From assembly GCA_944376845.1 (NCBI GenBank), contig CALWDZ010000001.1, positions 1 to 64,000 on the forward strand: a stretch of DNA of 64,000 nucleotides, in the 5' to 3' direction. The stretch's first letter is position 1. Each line of letters starts with the position of its first letter. Positions 8,244 through 16,534 of the stretch are shown here, piece after piece. This DNA is from an uncultured Clostridia bacterium (lineage in GTDB: Bacteria; Bacillota; Clostridia; Christensenellales; UBA1242). The notes under the pieces were generated by a model, which was given only the letters and a program-made list of their open reading frames with translations, was not told where the DNA came from and searched no databases. The position numbers were made by a program, and so were the translations under genes.

Positions 8244-8780
8244 TCACTGCTTTTGTTCTACATATTCCCTTATGTCATCTAATTTATTTAACGAAGCATC
8301 CCAATTTTTGTGCGGTCCTTTTTCAATATTTAACAATGTTTTGTGAAGATTATTGACGAAATCACCATCTAATGTTTCAAAACGCCAAATTTTAAGTTCT
8401 CCGCTCTTTATATATTTCTGCAACTCTTCATAAACATCTTTTATATACTCTACACTTTTTACATTGACATCTTCTTTTATTCTAACAACGTTTTGATGCC
8501 CACAATTTTTATTTTGTGAAACAACCTCAAACCCATCTTTTTCCTCTAAAATATAAACATATCCGCTAACGCCTTTGGTTGTATTTTCAAAAAAGTTTGG
8601 AATAGGTTCAATGAAAATCTCTTGTGAATTTTGCGTTGTAAACATATTTGGAATAACTCTTGCTATATAAGTGAGTGCAACCAACCTACTCGTTGTGGCA
8701 TATACATAGCCATCTTTGGATATTTCAGTCTTAAACTGTTTTATTGGAATATCGGTTCTTGTTCCATTATAATATGGCAT
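8244..8780 (-). CDS. Unknown protein, 178 aa, possible ADP-ribosyltransferase-like fold
   Basis: I do not recognise it with confidence. It begins YYNGTRTDIPIKQF and then has YVYATTSRLVALTY. A tyrosine or histidine near the start followed by a Y-x-T-x-S helix recalls the ADP-ribosyltransferase-like (DarT/KptA/DUF3990) layout. Acidic residues later (VYILEEKDGFE) could supply the glutamate, but I cannot prove the match. There is no signal peptide or membrane segment. It has its own promoter and terminator, so it is a monocistronic gene. Its nearest upstream neighbour is a GNAT gene. Confidence 0.6.
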   Translation of the reverse strand: MPYYNGTRTDIPIKQFKTEISKDGYVYATTSRLVALTYIARVIPNMFTTQNSQEIFIEPIPNFFENTTKGVSGYVYILEEKDGFEVVSQNKNCGHQNVVRIKEDVNVKSVEYIKDVYEELQKYIKSGELKIWRFETLDGDFVNNLHKTLLNIEKGPHKNWDASLNKLDDIREYVEQKQ

Positions 8781-8811
8781 ATTTTCCCCACAACAAATTT
8801 TCTTTGATTAT

Positions 8812-8840
8812 AATATATATAAATTTGAATTTTTTGTCAA
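8812..8840 (-). promoter_or_regulatory. Promoter of the 178-aa unknown gene
   Basis: Minus-strand TTGACA (8835-8840), a 17-base spacer, TATATT (8812-8817). The start site would be about 25 bases before the start codon, and a GGGG-rich ribosome-binding region follows. Confidence 0.75.
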
Positions 8841-8906
8841 TTACACTATGCATCACAAAAACTTTGCATTTTGTTAAATAAATATTACGTAATAAGTTGC
8901 CCAAAA

Positions 8907-9347
8907 TTATAACTCTTTTTTTAAATAAACCATGTCCACAAGCTTAACTCCATTTTCTATTATGGGATGGTCATAATTTTCAATAAAAAAGTTCTTAATG
9001 GTATATGCCCTTTTAAATCCACATTTTTCATAAAATGGAATAGTTAAAGGACTATCCCCAGTACCGACCTGCAACACTTTGAATATATTTTTATATTTTT
9101 TGCATACAAAATCAATTAGCATTCTGCCATAACCTTGATTTTGATATTTTGAAATCACAGCAAGATTTTTTATCTCTAAAATACTATTTCCAACATCCAA
9201 AACCAAAATTTCGCCTTTTACTCCTTCATCGTCAAGCACATACATTGTGCCTTTGTCAATGTATTTATTTACCATTTTTTCAGACTCATCCGCCAAAAGC
9301 AATAAGTCTATATACTTTTTCTTATCATCAACTTTGAAAATTTTCAT
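8907..9347 (-). CDS. GNAT-family N-acetyltransferase, 146 aa
   Basis: Acetyl-CoA-dependent transferase of unknown substrate. The acetyl-CoA binding motif Q-N-Q-G-Y-G (69-74) follows the conserved strand NLAVISKY, and FYEKCGFKRA marks the C-terminal part. At 146 aa it is a single GNAT domain. No clear ribosome-binding site precedes the ATG. Its neighbours do not suggest a substrate. Confidence 0.85.
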   Translation of the reverse strand: MKIFKVDDKKKYIDLLLLADESEKMVNKYIDKGTMYVLDDEGVKGEILVLDVGNSILEIKNLAVISKYQNQGYGRMLIDFVCKKYKNIFKVLQVGTGDSPLTIPFYEKCGFKRAYTIKNFFIENYDHPIIENGVKLVDMVYLKKEL

Positions 9348-9458
9348 ATATATTTATTCTCGCTTAAACTCGTTATTACATACAAGTTATCATAAATAAA
9401 TGAATTTTAAAAATCTTTGAAGTACAAAAAATAAAATCTAAATTCTTAAGTTGAAGCG

Positions 9459-9487
9459 TTGACAAAAAAATAAAATTTTGATAGTAT
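9459..9487 (+). promoter_or_regulatory. tRNA-Leu promoter
   Basis: TTGACA (9459-9464), a 17-base spacer, TAGTAT (9482-9487). The tRNA begins 15 bases later. Confidence 0.85.
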
Positions 9488-9502
9488 AACAAAGTTAATT
9501 AT

Positions 9503-9585
9503 GCGGATGTGGCGAAATTGGCAGACGCGCAGGACTTAGGATCCTGTGGGCAACCGTGGGGGTTCAAGTCCCTTCATCCGCACCA
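9503..9585 (+). tRNA. tRNA-Leu (anticodon TAG)
   Basis: Acceptor GCGGATG pairs perfectly with CATCCGC, and the CCA end is encoded. The anticodon stem CAGGA/TCCTG encloses loop CTTAGGA with anticodon TAG. The long variable arm expected of a class II tRNA is present. Confidence 0.97.
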
Positions 9586-9591
9586 GATAAG

Positions 9592-9634
9592 AATAAAACG
9601 AACTTTGAGAAGAATCAAGGTTCGTTTTATTTTT
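9592..9634 (+). terminator. Terminator after tRNA-Leu
   Basis: AATAAAACGAAC pairs with GTTCGTTTTAT across a loop of about 16 bases and is followed by a T run. Confidence 0.8.
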
Positions 9635-9724
9635 ACTAAGGACAGGTTTGAAATTGAAATTAATTTTTAAATATAAAAATAATATAGCTAAATTTTTATA
9701 AAGCGGAAATCTTATTTGAGCATT

Positions 9725-10282
9725 TTATGCTTCATCACCCCATCTATCCCAACCTTCGACAGTTCGTCTAGCAAATAATTCTATTTTATCAGTATTAGGA
9801 CCAAATAAACGCTCTATTCTCCGCATAATTTCATCTGGTTTAACTGAATGTCCAAGTCTAGGATGCATTAAAACTTGAGGTACTGTTTTATCAACGCTCT
9901 TGATATGTCCACGCATAGCCAATAAACATAATTCTGCATTTGCTTTTGTATAACTTCCCATACCAGATAATGGATGCCCATCTTTTTTTGTTTTAATCCA
10001 AGTAAACGCACAAGTTTTGTATTTAAAGCCCCAAGCTTCAATAACTTTAAAAACTTCAGGTAGACAGGGCATAGTACACCAAATAAATAAAGCACAATTT
10101 TTATTTCTGATTTGTTTTACATATTTACCAAGCTTACAAATTTCTTCAGTTGACATAGTTTTATAATGCTTTTCAGGGCAAAAATTCCCACCAGATTTGC
10201 CCTTACCCCAAAGATATGCCCAAGGTGGATCAGCATAAATGATGTCATACTTTCTATTTGTATTAGTTATGTCAATTTTCAT
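9725..10282 (-). CDS. MT-A70-family adenine-N6 methyltransferase
   Basis: Probable S-adenosylmethionine-dependent DNA N6-adenine methyltransferase. The MT-A70 signature DPPW is at 18-21 (IIYADPPWAY). It is followed by the family's CALFIWCTMPCLPEVFKVIEAWGFKYKT region and a GLY/ARRTVEGWDRWG-type ending. At 185 aa it is one catalytic domain with no separate target-recognition domain. It is the last gene of the restriction-modification cassette, 12 bp after the nuclease gene, so it probably protects the same or an opposite-strand site. An orphan methylase role cannot be excluded. Confidence 0.9.
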   Translation of the reverse strand: MKIDITNTNRKYDIIYADPPWAYLWGKGKSGGNFCPEKHYKTMSTEEICKLGKYVKQIRNKNCALFIWCTMPCLPEVFKVIEAWGFKYKTCAFTWIKTKKDGHPLSGMGSYTKANAELCLLAMRGHIKSVDKTVPQVLMHPRLGHSVKPDEIMRRIERLFGPNTDKIELFARRTVEGWDRWGDEA

Positions 10283-10294
10283 TAAATTCTCACA

Positions 10295-11416
10295 TTAAAA
10301 AAGTTTTATATAATAATCTCTCACATCGTTGTATTTTAAAGTCTTGAAAAACATTTTAGCAGCGATAGTTGGATTTAGTTGTTGAACTTTATTTAATTCA
10401 AACGAAACTATATCACCATTGTATGTACAATAATTTAAATACACAAAAAACAAAGGGTTTATTTTGTAACCAGAGACTTTACGATTTCCACCACGCTGTT
10501 TTCTCAAAGTTAAATTGTTTTTATTAATTGAAACAATATTATCTTTAATTATACCACCTTTTTCTTCTATAAATTTTTTTAGTGCTTTGGGTGTCCAAAC
10601 ATCGTAACGGTTTCTTCCTGCAGGTCTAATTTCTCCAACAATTTTAGCCCATAATGAAATTTGATTTACTGGTATCATTACTAAATACCCATCAACATCT
10701 TCCGTACATACTACATCTGCATATTTTTTTGTATAATTGTTTGTAACTGCAAGATTCACACTCTCAACAGTAAAATTGTTTACATTGCTTCCCATTTTAG
10801 AAAAGAAATTTAAACCTTTTTGTTCTTCAAGCATTTCCTTGAATTGTGGATATCTTTCTAAGAACTCATCTGTAATAAGTAAATTGCCATCTTCTTTATA
10901 TTTAGGTAAATCTGGTTCGCTCGTTTTAGCGCCAGGCTCTTTAAATTCAATAGTATAGATGTTTAAATCAAAGACTGTAATAAGGGCACTGTCTATACCA
11001 TTACAACCGCCAGCTTGGATAAGCATTCTTGATTTATCATTATTAGAGTATGCATATCTAGGATATAAACTATATGACTTAAGCAAACTTAATACATTAT
11101 CTGGTATAAATGAATGATTTTCCAAACAGTTTGTAAAAACTTTTAAATTAAACATATTTGCAAAAGTTTGTGCATAAACGCATTCACTAAAAACTGCTGA
11201 TTGAATATTATGCCCACTTTCGTAACTTTTCTCTATTTGATGAGCCAAGGCTGGGCAATTTTTTCTTATTTCTTCAAGATTTATATCTTGTCTAGCAGTT
11301 GTAAGCCTCCATAATTTATTCCTTTCCCTTTTATTATAAATAACTTTTAATGGAGAATAGTTGTAAAACTCTTCCATAATTTCTTTTTGTAATTTTGTCA
11401 ATGGTATATTTTTCAT
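10295..11416 (-). CDS. Probable type II restriction endonuclease, PD-(D/E)xK type
   Basis: I infer the function from motif and context. The nuclease core appears as Asp142 (NGIDSALI) and Glu157-x-Lys159 (TIEFKEP). A preceding helix carries Ser77-Glu78, as in many restriction nucleases. The rest (about 200-373) has basic and aromatic stretches, including KQRGGNRK, that could read DNA. The 373 residues show no ATPase motif. Its start overlaps the end of the N6-methylase gene by 4 bp, and an MT-A70 methylase follows by 12 bp. The specificity is unknown. Confidence 0.75.
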   Translation of the reverse strand: MKNIPLTKLQKEIMEEFYNYSPLKVIYNKRERNKLWRLTTARQDINLEEIRKNCPALAHQIEKSYESGHNIQSAVFSECVYAQTFANMFNLKVFTNCLENHSFIPDNVLSLLKSYSLYPRYAYSNNDKSRMLIQAGGCNGIDSALITVFDLNIYTIEFKEPGAKTSEPDLPKYKEDGNLLITDEFLERYPQFKEMLEEQKGLNFFSKMGSNVNNFTVESVNLAVTNNYTKKYADVVCTEDVDGYLVMIPVNQISLWAKIVGEIRPAGRNRYDVWTPKALKKFIEEKGGIIKDNIVSINKNNLTLRKQRGGNRKVSGYKINPLFFVYLNYCTYNGDIVSFELNKVQQLNPTIAAKMFFKTLKYNDVRDYYIKLF

Positions 11417-13077
11417 ACATTTATCTCCAACGCCATGTTTGAATGTACTAAATCGAATATCTTTTCATCAATATTTAGTCCAAGTATATCTAAAAGTTTT
11501 CTATTAATCTTGTCTCTAAATTCTCTAGGATATTTAATACTCTCTTGAACTCCAACATTATTCTTAGTTACTATGAAACTTGAAGCATTATTTATCATTT
11601 CATTTGCCATACTATTGAAGAATTTTCTATCTTCTTTTGTTAGTAATTCAAAAAACATTGGCATACTTAATAACAACCCTCTTGTATAAGTTATTCCTCC
11701 GTCAAACAATCGCCAATACCAATAAGTGAAAGAAGAATTTATAAAACAAAAAACAAAATTAAATACGCTTTCATCATTAAATTTTAAAACTATTTGTCCG
11801 TTTCTGTTCATAAGTCCCCTCGAAGCAGTTGTAAAGTATCTGCACGTATTTGGCATAGATAAAACGTACTGACCATACTGACTAATATATTCGCCTAATA
11901 ATCTTTTACTTTTTCCCTTCCATATATCCCAAATGTTGTCAAGTTGTTTAAAACACTTACAATATATTGAGTCATGTTTTGATACTATTTGATATCGTTC
12001 ATTTAAAAAATTTTTTAATACATCAGGCTTTAATAAATATTTGCGTTCTTTATTCTTAAATCTTATAAGAGGCGCAAGCATAAATCCTTTGTAATTTTCT
12101 TTATTTTCAACTACTGTTATTGCTGCTCGAACAGAATTTGACGTGTTTGTATTAAAAATACCATGTTTTCTACCGCAAAATATATTTCCCGGAACATTAT
12201 CAAAAGAAATAATAAATCCATTATAATTATTCATTAGTTCTCTTAAAGGATAAAATTTACTTCCACCCATAAAACTGTATGGAGAAATGATAACAGAGCT
12301 TTCACTTTGTTTAATAATCTTCTCTATAAACATAGCATATAATTCTTTAGTCTTAACAGCAATTAAAGTCTTATCCCAATCCTTTGATATTATTTTAACA
12401 TTTGAATATGGTGGATTGGATATTACTTTACAATTTTGTGGTAAAGAAATATTTTTAGACAAAAAATCACAATTAATAGCATGAATGTATTGCGAGAGTT
12501 CTTTCCCATATTTTACTAACAAGATTGTTTTACATATACTTAAAGCAGTTTCATCTAAATCATATAAGAAAAGTTTACCATTTTTAATAAGATTAATTGC
12601 ATTTTCTTTTCCTATAATATCAAGGTAAGTCAAAATTAATTTGCCAGTTCCACAACCAACATCACAAACATTTTCTCCATCTAAGTCCTTGAACCAATTT
12701 GCCATAACAACAGCAACATCATCGGGTGTATAGTATTGACCATTATTTTTTTTGTTTTCCTTACTTTCTAATGCCAAACCAATTTCGTACAACTCTGCCA
12801 GGTTTGCGATGTTTAAGAATTTGTTTTGGGTGTCAATATTGTAATTTAAAATATAATAATTGAGATTATACCAAGTTTCTTTAAGTCCTACATTAATGAC
12901 ATCCTGTTTGTATTTCTCTAAATCATATTTTTGGTATTTTTCAAAAATAAAAGCATTATCCAAAACTTTTATAGAAGGAATTTGTTTCAATTTTAAATTT
13001 TGTGCTTGCACTAAGTTATTATCTCGTTCCAACACATCAAAAAAATTAAGTTGTTTTTCCACATATAATTCTTTCAT
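11413..13077 (-). CDS. N6-adenine DNA methyltransferase of a restriction-modification system
   Basis: Modification enzyme. The HsdM/N6-methylase layout shows motif X GQYYTPDDVA (113-122), motif I DVGCGTGKL (139-147) for S-adenosylmethionine and motif IV NPPY (221-224) for catalysis. The C-terminal half (about 300-554) is probably the target-recognition part. No nuclease or helicase domain is fused. It is first in the operon, so methylation would precede nuclease production. A ribosome-binding AAGGA lies eight bases before the ATG. Confidence 0.9.
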   Translation of the reverse strand: MKELYVEKQLNFFDVLERDNNLVQAQNLKLKQIPSIKVLDNAFIFEKYQKYDLEKYKQDVINVGLKETWYNLNYYILNYNIDTQNKFLNIANLAELYEIGLALESKENKKNNGQYYTPDDVAVVMANWFKDLDGENVCDVGCGTGKLILTYLDIIGKENAINLIKNGKLFLYDLDETALSICKTILLVKYGKELSQYIHAINCDFLSKNISLPQNCKVISNPPYSNVKIISKDWDKTLIAVKTKELYAMFIEKIIKQSESSVIISPYSFMGGSKFYPLRELMNNYNGFIISFDNVPGNIFCGRKHGIFNTNTSNSVRAAITVVENKENYKGFMLAPLIRFKNKERKYLLKPDVLKNFLNERYQIVSKHDSIYCKCFKQLDNIWDIWKGKSKRLLGEYISQYGQYVLSMPNTCRYFTTASRGLMNRNGQIVLKFNDESVFNFVFCFINSSFTYWYWRLFDGGITYTRGLLLSMPMFFELLTKEDRKFFNSMANEMINNASSFIVTKNNVGVQESIKYPREFRDKINRKLLDILGLNIDEKIFDLVHSNMALEINV

Positions 13078-13104
13078 AAAAAAGTCCTTTTATCCATAGT
13101 TAGT

Positions 13105-13113
13105 AGTATAACA
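13105..13113 (-). promoter_or_regulatory. Extended -10 promoter of the restriction-modification operon
   Basis: On the minus strand TGTTATACT, an extended -10 (TGn plus TATACT) without a good -35. The start would be about 21 bases before the methylase ATG. Confidence 0.55.
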
Positions 13114-13371
13114 TAAATGTTCCTAAATTGGTATGCTTTTTAGCAGATTTTACATAAAAATTTCAAAATGATCTCCTAATGTGCATGTCTTAAAATAAGA
13201 AATCAATTCCTACGAAAACAAGTGTTTAAATATACTCAAGGTTCCAATATTACTTATTTTAATTAAAAATTGTATCAGTGTAGTTGTTCTAATCCTTTAG
13301 CAATGGTGGTAAAACAAAAAAAATCAGAGCGTTAAAATGCCCTGAATGCCTTATAAATAAAAGATTATAGT

Positions 13372-13447
13372 TGGTGGCTCACCCGGGATTCGAACCCGGG
13401 ACCCCTTGATTAAAAGTCAAGTGCTCTACCGACTGAGCTAGTGAACC
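13372..13447 (-). tRNA. tRNA-Lys (anticodon TTT)
   Basis: Acceptor GGTTCAC pairs with GTGAGCC with one G-T pair. The anticodon loop CTTTTAA carries TTT, the T arm has GTTCGAATC and CCA is encoded. Confidence 0.97.
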
Positions 13448-13452
13448 ATATT

Positions 13453-13527
13453 TGGCTGGGGTGGCAGGATTTGAACCTACGCATGCGAGAGTCAAAGTCT
13501 CGTGCCTTACCACTTGGCTACACCCCA
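13453..13527 (-). tRNA. tRNA-Gln (anticodon TTG)
   Basis: The 5' acceptor strand TGGGGTG pairs with CACCCCA. The anticodon loop holds TTG, the T-loop is GTTCAAATC and the CCA end is encoded. The tRNA-Lys follows five bases downstream, probably in the same transcript. Confidence 0.96.
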
Positions 13528-13539
13528 ATGTCGATGTTC

Positions 13540-13568
13540 ATTATATATAACTTGAACAAAAAAGTAAA
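13540..13568 (-). promoter_or_regulatory. Promoter of tRNA-Gln(TTG)-tRNA-Lys
   Basis: Minus-strand TTTACT (13563-13568), a 17-base spacer, perfect TATAAT (13540-13545), ending 12 bases before the tRNA. Confidence 0.75.
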
Positions 13569-13614
13569 GACTTTTTTTGACAAATTTTACATAATTTTAT
13601 TTTTACCCAAAAAA

Positions 13615-13689
13615 TGGCTGGGGTAGTAGGATTCGAACCTACGGATGTTGGAGTCAGAGTCCAATGCCTTACCGCTTGGCGATACCCCA
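13615..13689 (-). tRNA. tRNA-Gln (anticodon CTG)
   Basis: The acceptor stem TGGGGTA/TACCCCA is perfect. The anticodon loop holds CTG and CCA is encoded. Most of its sequence parallels the neighbouring tRNA-Gln(TTG), consistent with duplication followed by an anticodon change. Confidence 0.96.
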
Positions 13690-13710
13690 CTATTTTATGT
13701 CAACTTTGAA

Positions 13711-13739
13711 ATGCTAACAAAATTTTTTTAAAAAGTCAA
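13711..13739 (-). promoter_or_regulatory. Promoter of tRNA-Gln(CTG)
   Basis: Minus-strand TTGACT (13734-13739), a 17-base spacer, TAGCAT (13711-13716). Confidence 0.7.
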
Positions 13740-13834
13740 GTTAATTATACAAAATTAAAAATTATTATTTAAAGTATAAAATCATATAGTCCACATATTG
13801 TTGCCATTTGCCCTACATTGCAACATATAGTATA

Positions 13835-13863
13835 TTGACACAAATCGCCTATTGTGGTAGACT
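13835..13863 (+). promoter_or_regulatory. Promoter of the phosphoesterase operon
   Basis: TTGACA (13835-13840), a 17-base spacer, TAGACT (13858-13863). An AAAGGAGG ribosome-binding site and ATG follow within 25 bases. Confidence 0.85.
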
Positions 13864-13887
13864 TAATTCGGAAATAAAGGAGGAAAA

Positions 13888-15027
13888 ATGGCTTTTAAAA
13901 AAAGTGAAAATTTCACACAGGACACAAACAATCCTCGTTTGATGACTGATAGAAATGAACTTGATGCTAAAAAAGATTATATACTTGAAAGAAGTCAAGA
14001 TGAGCGTTCTGATGAAATTAGATTTATTAAAAAACAAGCCATGAATGTAAACTCACATGTGTTACTTGCAACTGTCACTGACATTCATGCCGGGGGTCAA
14101 GGTTTTGATGCTAAAAGATGTAAATTGGCAATAAATGAGGTAGCAAAATGTTTTAACGCACATATTTACATCGGTGGTGATAGTGTTGATAATGCTAATA
14201 ATAATCCAAATTGTGCAACAAACAGTTTTGGTAATCGTGTTAGACCAAGCGAATCACCAGAAGTTGTATATGACTTGCTTAATGACAGAGATGTTAAATC
14301 AAAAATTGTTGCTATTCTTGGCGGAAATCATGACGCTGAGTATGGCAATAGAAATAAACAAAATGACACTTCGATTTCTCATCATATTGCAGATGCTCTT
14401 GGCGTGGACTATGTTCCTTATGGACTTATATATAGCATACCCCTTCTCACACCTGACACACATGAAGTTAAATATCAAAACTATTTGTTTATTCATGATG
14501 CTGGAAGTTTAGATAAAGCACTTAGACTTGTCAATGTTGTCAAGGAAGAAACTGGACTACTTTTAGACGGAATTATGATAGAACACCTACACCAAGGTCA
14601 AGAGGCATTATATACTGTACCAGTTCCAGTTTATGATAAAAATGGAAAAAGGCTCGGCGACAAAAATCACGAAGTTTATATTGGCATGGGTTATTCTTTC
14701 CAAAATGGCTCAACAATATATGGCTCTCAAAATATGTTTGGTCAAAAAACAAATCTTAGAGTTTATGACCTTAGTTGGCAACTAAATCCATATTACACAC
14801 ATGACAAATCAACAGAGGAACCAAAATATAAACCATGTATAAACGCATTCAATGCCCTAGCCCAAGATGCCGATGAGCCAAGTATGTTACTTAAAATGTA
14901 TCAAAAAAAATATGCACTTGGAATTAGTAAAAATTATGAAAGTAACTGGTCAAAAAAACCTTTAGAAAAAATAACGACAGAATTAAATAAGAAAACTGAA
15001 GATTTAAACAATGGGAGGGAAATGTAA
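13888..15027 (+). CDS. Calcineurin-like metallophosphoesterase, 379 aa
   Basis: A two-metal phosphoesterase with all core motifs visible: D65-x-H67 (TDIHAGG), GGD ending at Asp98, GNHD at 146-149, His203 (FIHDAG) and H233-x-H235 (EHLHQG). Substrate unknown: this fold covers DNA nucleases of the SbcD/Mre11 type, nucleotide and protein phosphatases. There is no signal peptide, so it acts in the cytoplasm. A 50-residue charged N-terminal extension precedes the domain. It has a strong promoter and AGGAGG site and is first in an operon with a diverged homolog and a zinc ribbon. Confidence 0.88.
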   Translation: MAFKKSENFTQDTNNPRLMTDRNELDAKKDYILERSQDERSDEIRFIKKQAMNVNSHVLLATVTDIHAGGQGFDAKRCKLAINEVAKCFNAHIYIGGDSVDNANNNPNCATNSFGNRVRPSESPEVVYDLLNDRDVKSKIVAILGGNHDAEYGNRNKQNDTSISHHIADALGVDYVPYGLIYSIPLLTPDTHEVKYQNYLFIHDAGSLDKALRLVNVVKEETGLLLDGIMIEHLHQGQEALYTVPVPVYDKNGKRLGDKNHEVYIGMGYSFQNGSTIYGSQNMFGQKTNLRVYDLSWQLNPYYTHDKSTEEPKYKPCINAFNALAQDADEPSMLLKMYQKKYALGISKNYESNWSKKPLEKITTELNKKTEDLNNGREM

Positions 15028-16211
15028 TGCAAGACTTAAACCCAAAAAATAATCAGCAAAAACAAAATGACATTGTAGATTTATGGTACGCACTCACAGG
15101 TGACAAATTTGGAAAAGTCAATCTTGCAACCAATGATGAAGTAGCAAATGCCTCACCTGCCGGAACACGTGAATACATTCAACAGGTGAAACGCAAAGAC
15201 ATACCTCTCGTTTGGGACAATGACATAGTTGTACGCGGTCAGAAAAATTTGCACATAGTGTTCTTACATGATTTCAATCTTTATGATATGTCCAATCCAC
15301 AAAAAGGCGTCGAAGATATGACTTCATTTAAAGCAATTAAATCAGCACTTGGCGACAAAAATCCTAGCGATAAAACTTTAGTGTTTTTCAGCGGCGATGT
15401 TATTGGTAAGGAATTTAATATTACAAGTTTACAAAATGCATCCATAGAAAATAAAAAGATATTATTCTGGGGGCTTCAAAAGCGAATTGATAAACTTATA
15501 GATTATCTTGGTTATGTTGCAAAAAATGGTGCTGATGAAATCATACTTATGAATGGACGAGATGAACATCAAGCCAAAAGAAAACTTAATCGTGATATAC
15601 TTGAAGATGCTTTAATGGATTCTTTTAATAATGTGCTTTTAAACTATGCTGTTGAAAAAATCAATGGACAAACAAAAAAAGTTAAAATTTCATATGTCCC
15701 TGGAGTAAAAAAAGTATTTAACATAAAACGTATAACAGCGGATAAAACATATTACTATGACATCTCTGTACACACAAATTTAAAAACCACATCAAGAACA
15801 ATGCAAGGAAACAAGCGTGCAGCACAAAATCAACATGGGGAACTTGCTGAAGCAGACTATATATTTGTTCCTTCAGAAAATGCTGTTGGAAGTTACTCAA
15901 ATGTTATATTCTCTTCTGGTCTTGCTAGATACAAAGATGCAACTAAAAGTTATGTACCAACAGTTTCAACAAAAGGATACAACTCATTTACATTGGTTTT
16001 AGGTGATGCAAATCACAAAGTAGAGATCGCCCGCACAACCAACTTTACTGATCCAAAAACATATGCAGTTGAAAGAAGAATTGCTAAACAGCAACAAGAA
16101 ATACAAATTCTTGCTGACGCTGCTAAAAAAGCAATTGATGAGAAACTTGCAAAAGTATATCAAAATCAGCCAAATTACAAAAAAATATTAGATAGTGAAA
16201 AAGGAGAATAA
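15027..16211 (+). CDS. Diverged metallophosphoesterase-like protein, 394 aa
   Basis: The layout parallels the preceding protein, but the metal ligands are altered. The D-x-H site reads H81-D-F-N84 (FLHDFNL). SGD at 122-124 is kept. The GNHD site reads NGRDEH (176-181). A His is kept at 249, but the later H-x-H becomes SENAVG. It is either a catalytically weak paralog or one using a different metal set, perhaps a partner subunit of the active enzyme. The C-terminus (about 350-394) is helical and charged. Its ATG overlaps the previous stop by one base (TAATG), indicating coupled translation. Confidence 0.7.
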   Translation: MQDLNPKNNQQKQNDIVDLWYALTGDKFGKVNLATNDEVANASPAGTREYIQQVKRKDIPLVWDNDIVVRGQKNLHIVFLHDFNLYDMSNPQKGVEDMTSFKAIKSALGDKNPSDKTLVFFSGDVIGKEFNITSLQNASIENKKILFWGLQKRIDKLIDYLGYVAKNGADEIILMNGRDEHQAKRKLNRDILEDALMDSFNNVLLNYAVEKINGQTKKVKISYVPGVKKVFNIKRITADKTYYYDISVHTNLKTTSRTMQGNKRAAQNQHGELAEADYIFVPSENAVGSYSNVIFSSGLARYKDATKSYVPTVSTKGYNSFTLVLGDANHKVEIARTTNFTDPKTYAVERRIAKQQQEIQILADAAKKAIDEKLAKVYQNQPNYKKILDSEKGE

Positions 16212-16213
16212 CT

Positions 16214-16426
16214 ATGGATAAATGCCCTTTTTGCAATGCCGACATTGAAGGTGATTTCAATTTTTGCCCTTACTGCTCTGAACCGTTAACTGAAAAAGGC
16301 AGAGAAGTTGAGCACAACAAAGAAAAAAAAGCACAACTTAAATTAGTAGCAGCACTCACAAGAACTGTAAATGACGAAACAACACTAAAAATTTTAGGTC
16401 AGATTACAAATAGATTATCTAATTAA
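16214..16426 (+). CDS. Small zinc-ribbon protein, 70 aa
   Basis: An N-terminal zinc ribbon has Cys4, 7, 18 and 21 (CPFC and CPYC), followed by a basic helix and a short C-terminal helix. Such proteins bind zinc and often act as nucleic-acid or protein adaptors; the role here is unknown. It begins two bases after the phosphoesterase-like gene and ends at a terminator, so it is the last member of the three-gene operon. It could be an accessory subunit of the phosphoesterase pair. Confidence 0.8.
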   Translation: MDKCPFCNADIEGDFNFCPYCSEPLTEKGREVEHNKEKKAQLKLVAALTRTVNDETTLKILGQITNRLSN

Positions 16427-16435
16427 ATAGTTTTT

Positions 16436-16467
16436 AAAAATCACACCCTCTTGGATGTGATTTTTTT
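16436..16467 (+). terminator. Terminator of the phosphoesterase operon
   Basis: AAAATCACA...TGTGATTTT stem with a short loop followed by seven T's. Confidence 0.85.
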
Positions 16468-16485
16468 GTTTTATCTATTTTTTGT

Positions 16486-16513
16486 TTGAAAACTTTTAAT
16501 TAAATGTTATCAT
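16486..16513 (+). promoter_or_regulatory. Promoter of the 116-aa membrane protein gene
   Basis: TTGAAA (16486-16491), a 16-base spacer, TATCAT (16508-16513). An AAGGAGG ribosome-binding site follows. Confidence 0.55.
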
Positions 16514-16534
16514 AGTTTAAAAAAGGAGGCTAAT

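Noticed and set aside
9503-13447. Integration of the restriction cassette at tRNA-Leu with att repeats
   Set aside because: I found no copy of the tRNA-Leu 3' end near the right side of the cassette and no integrase gene.
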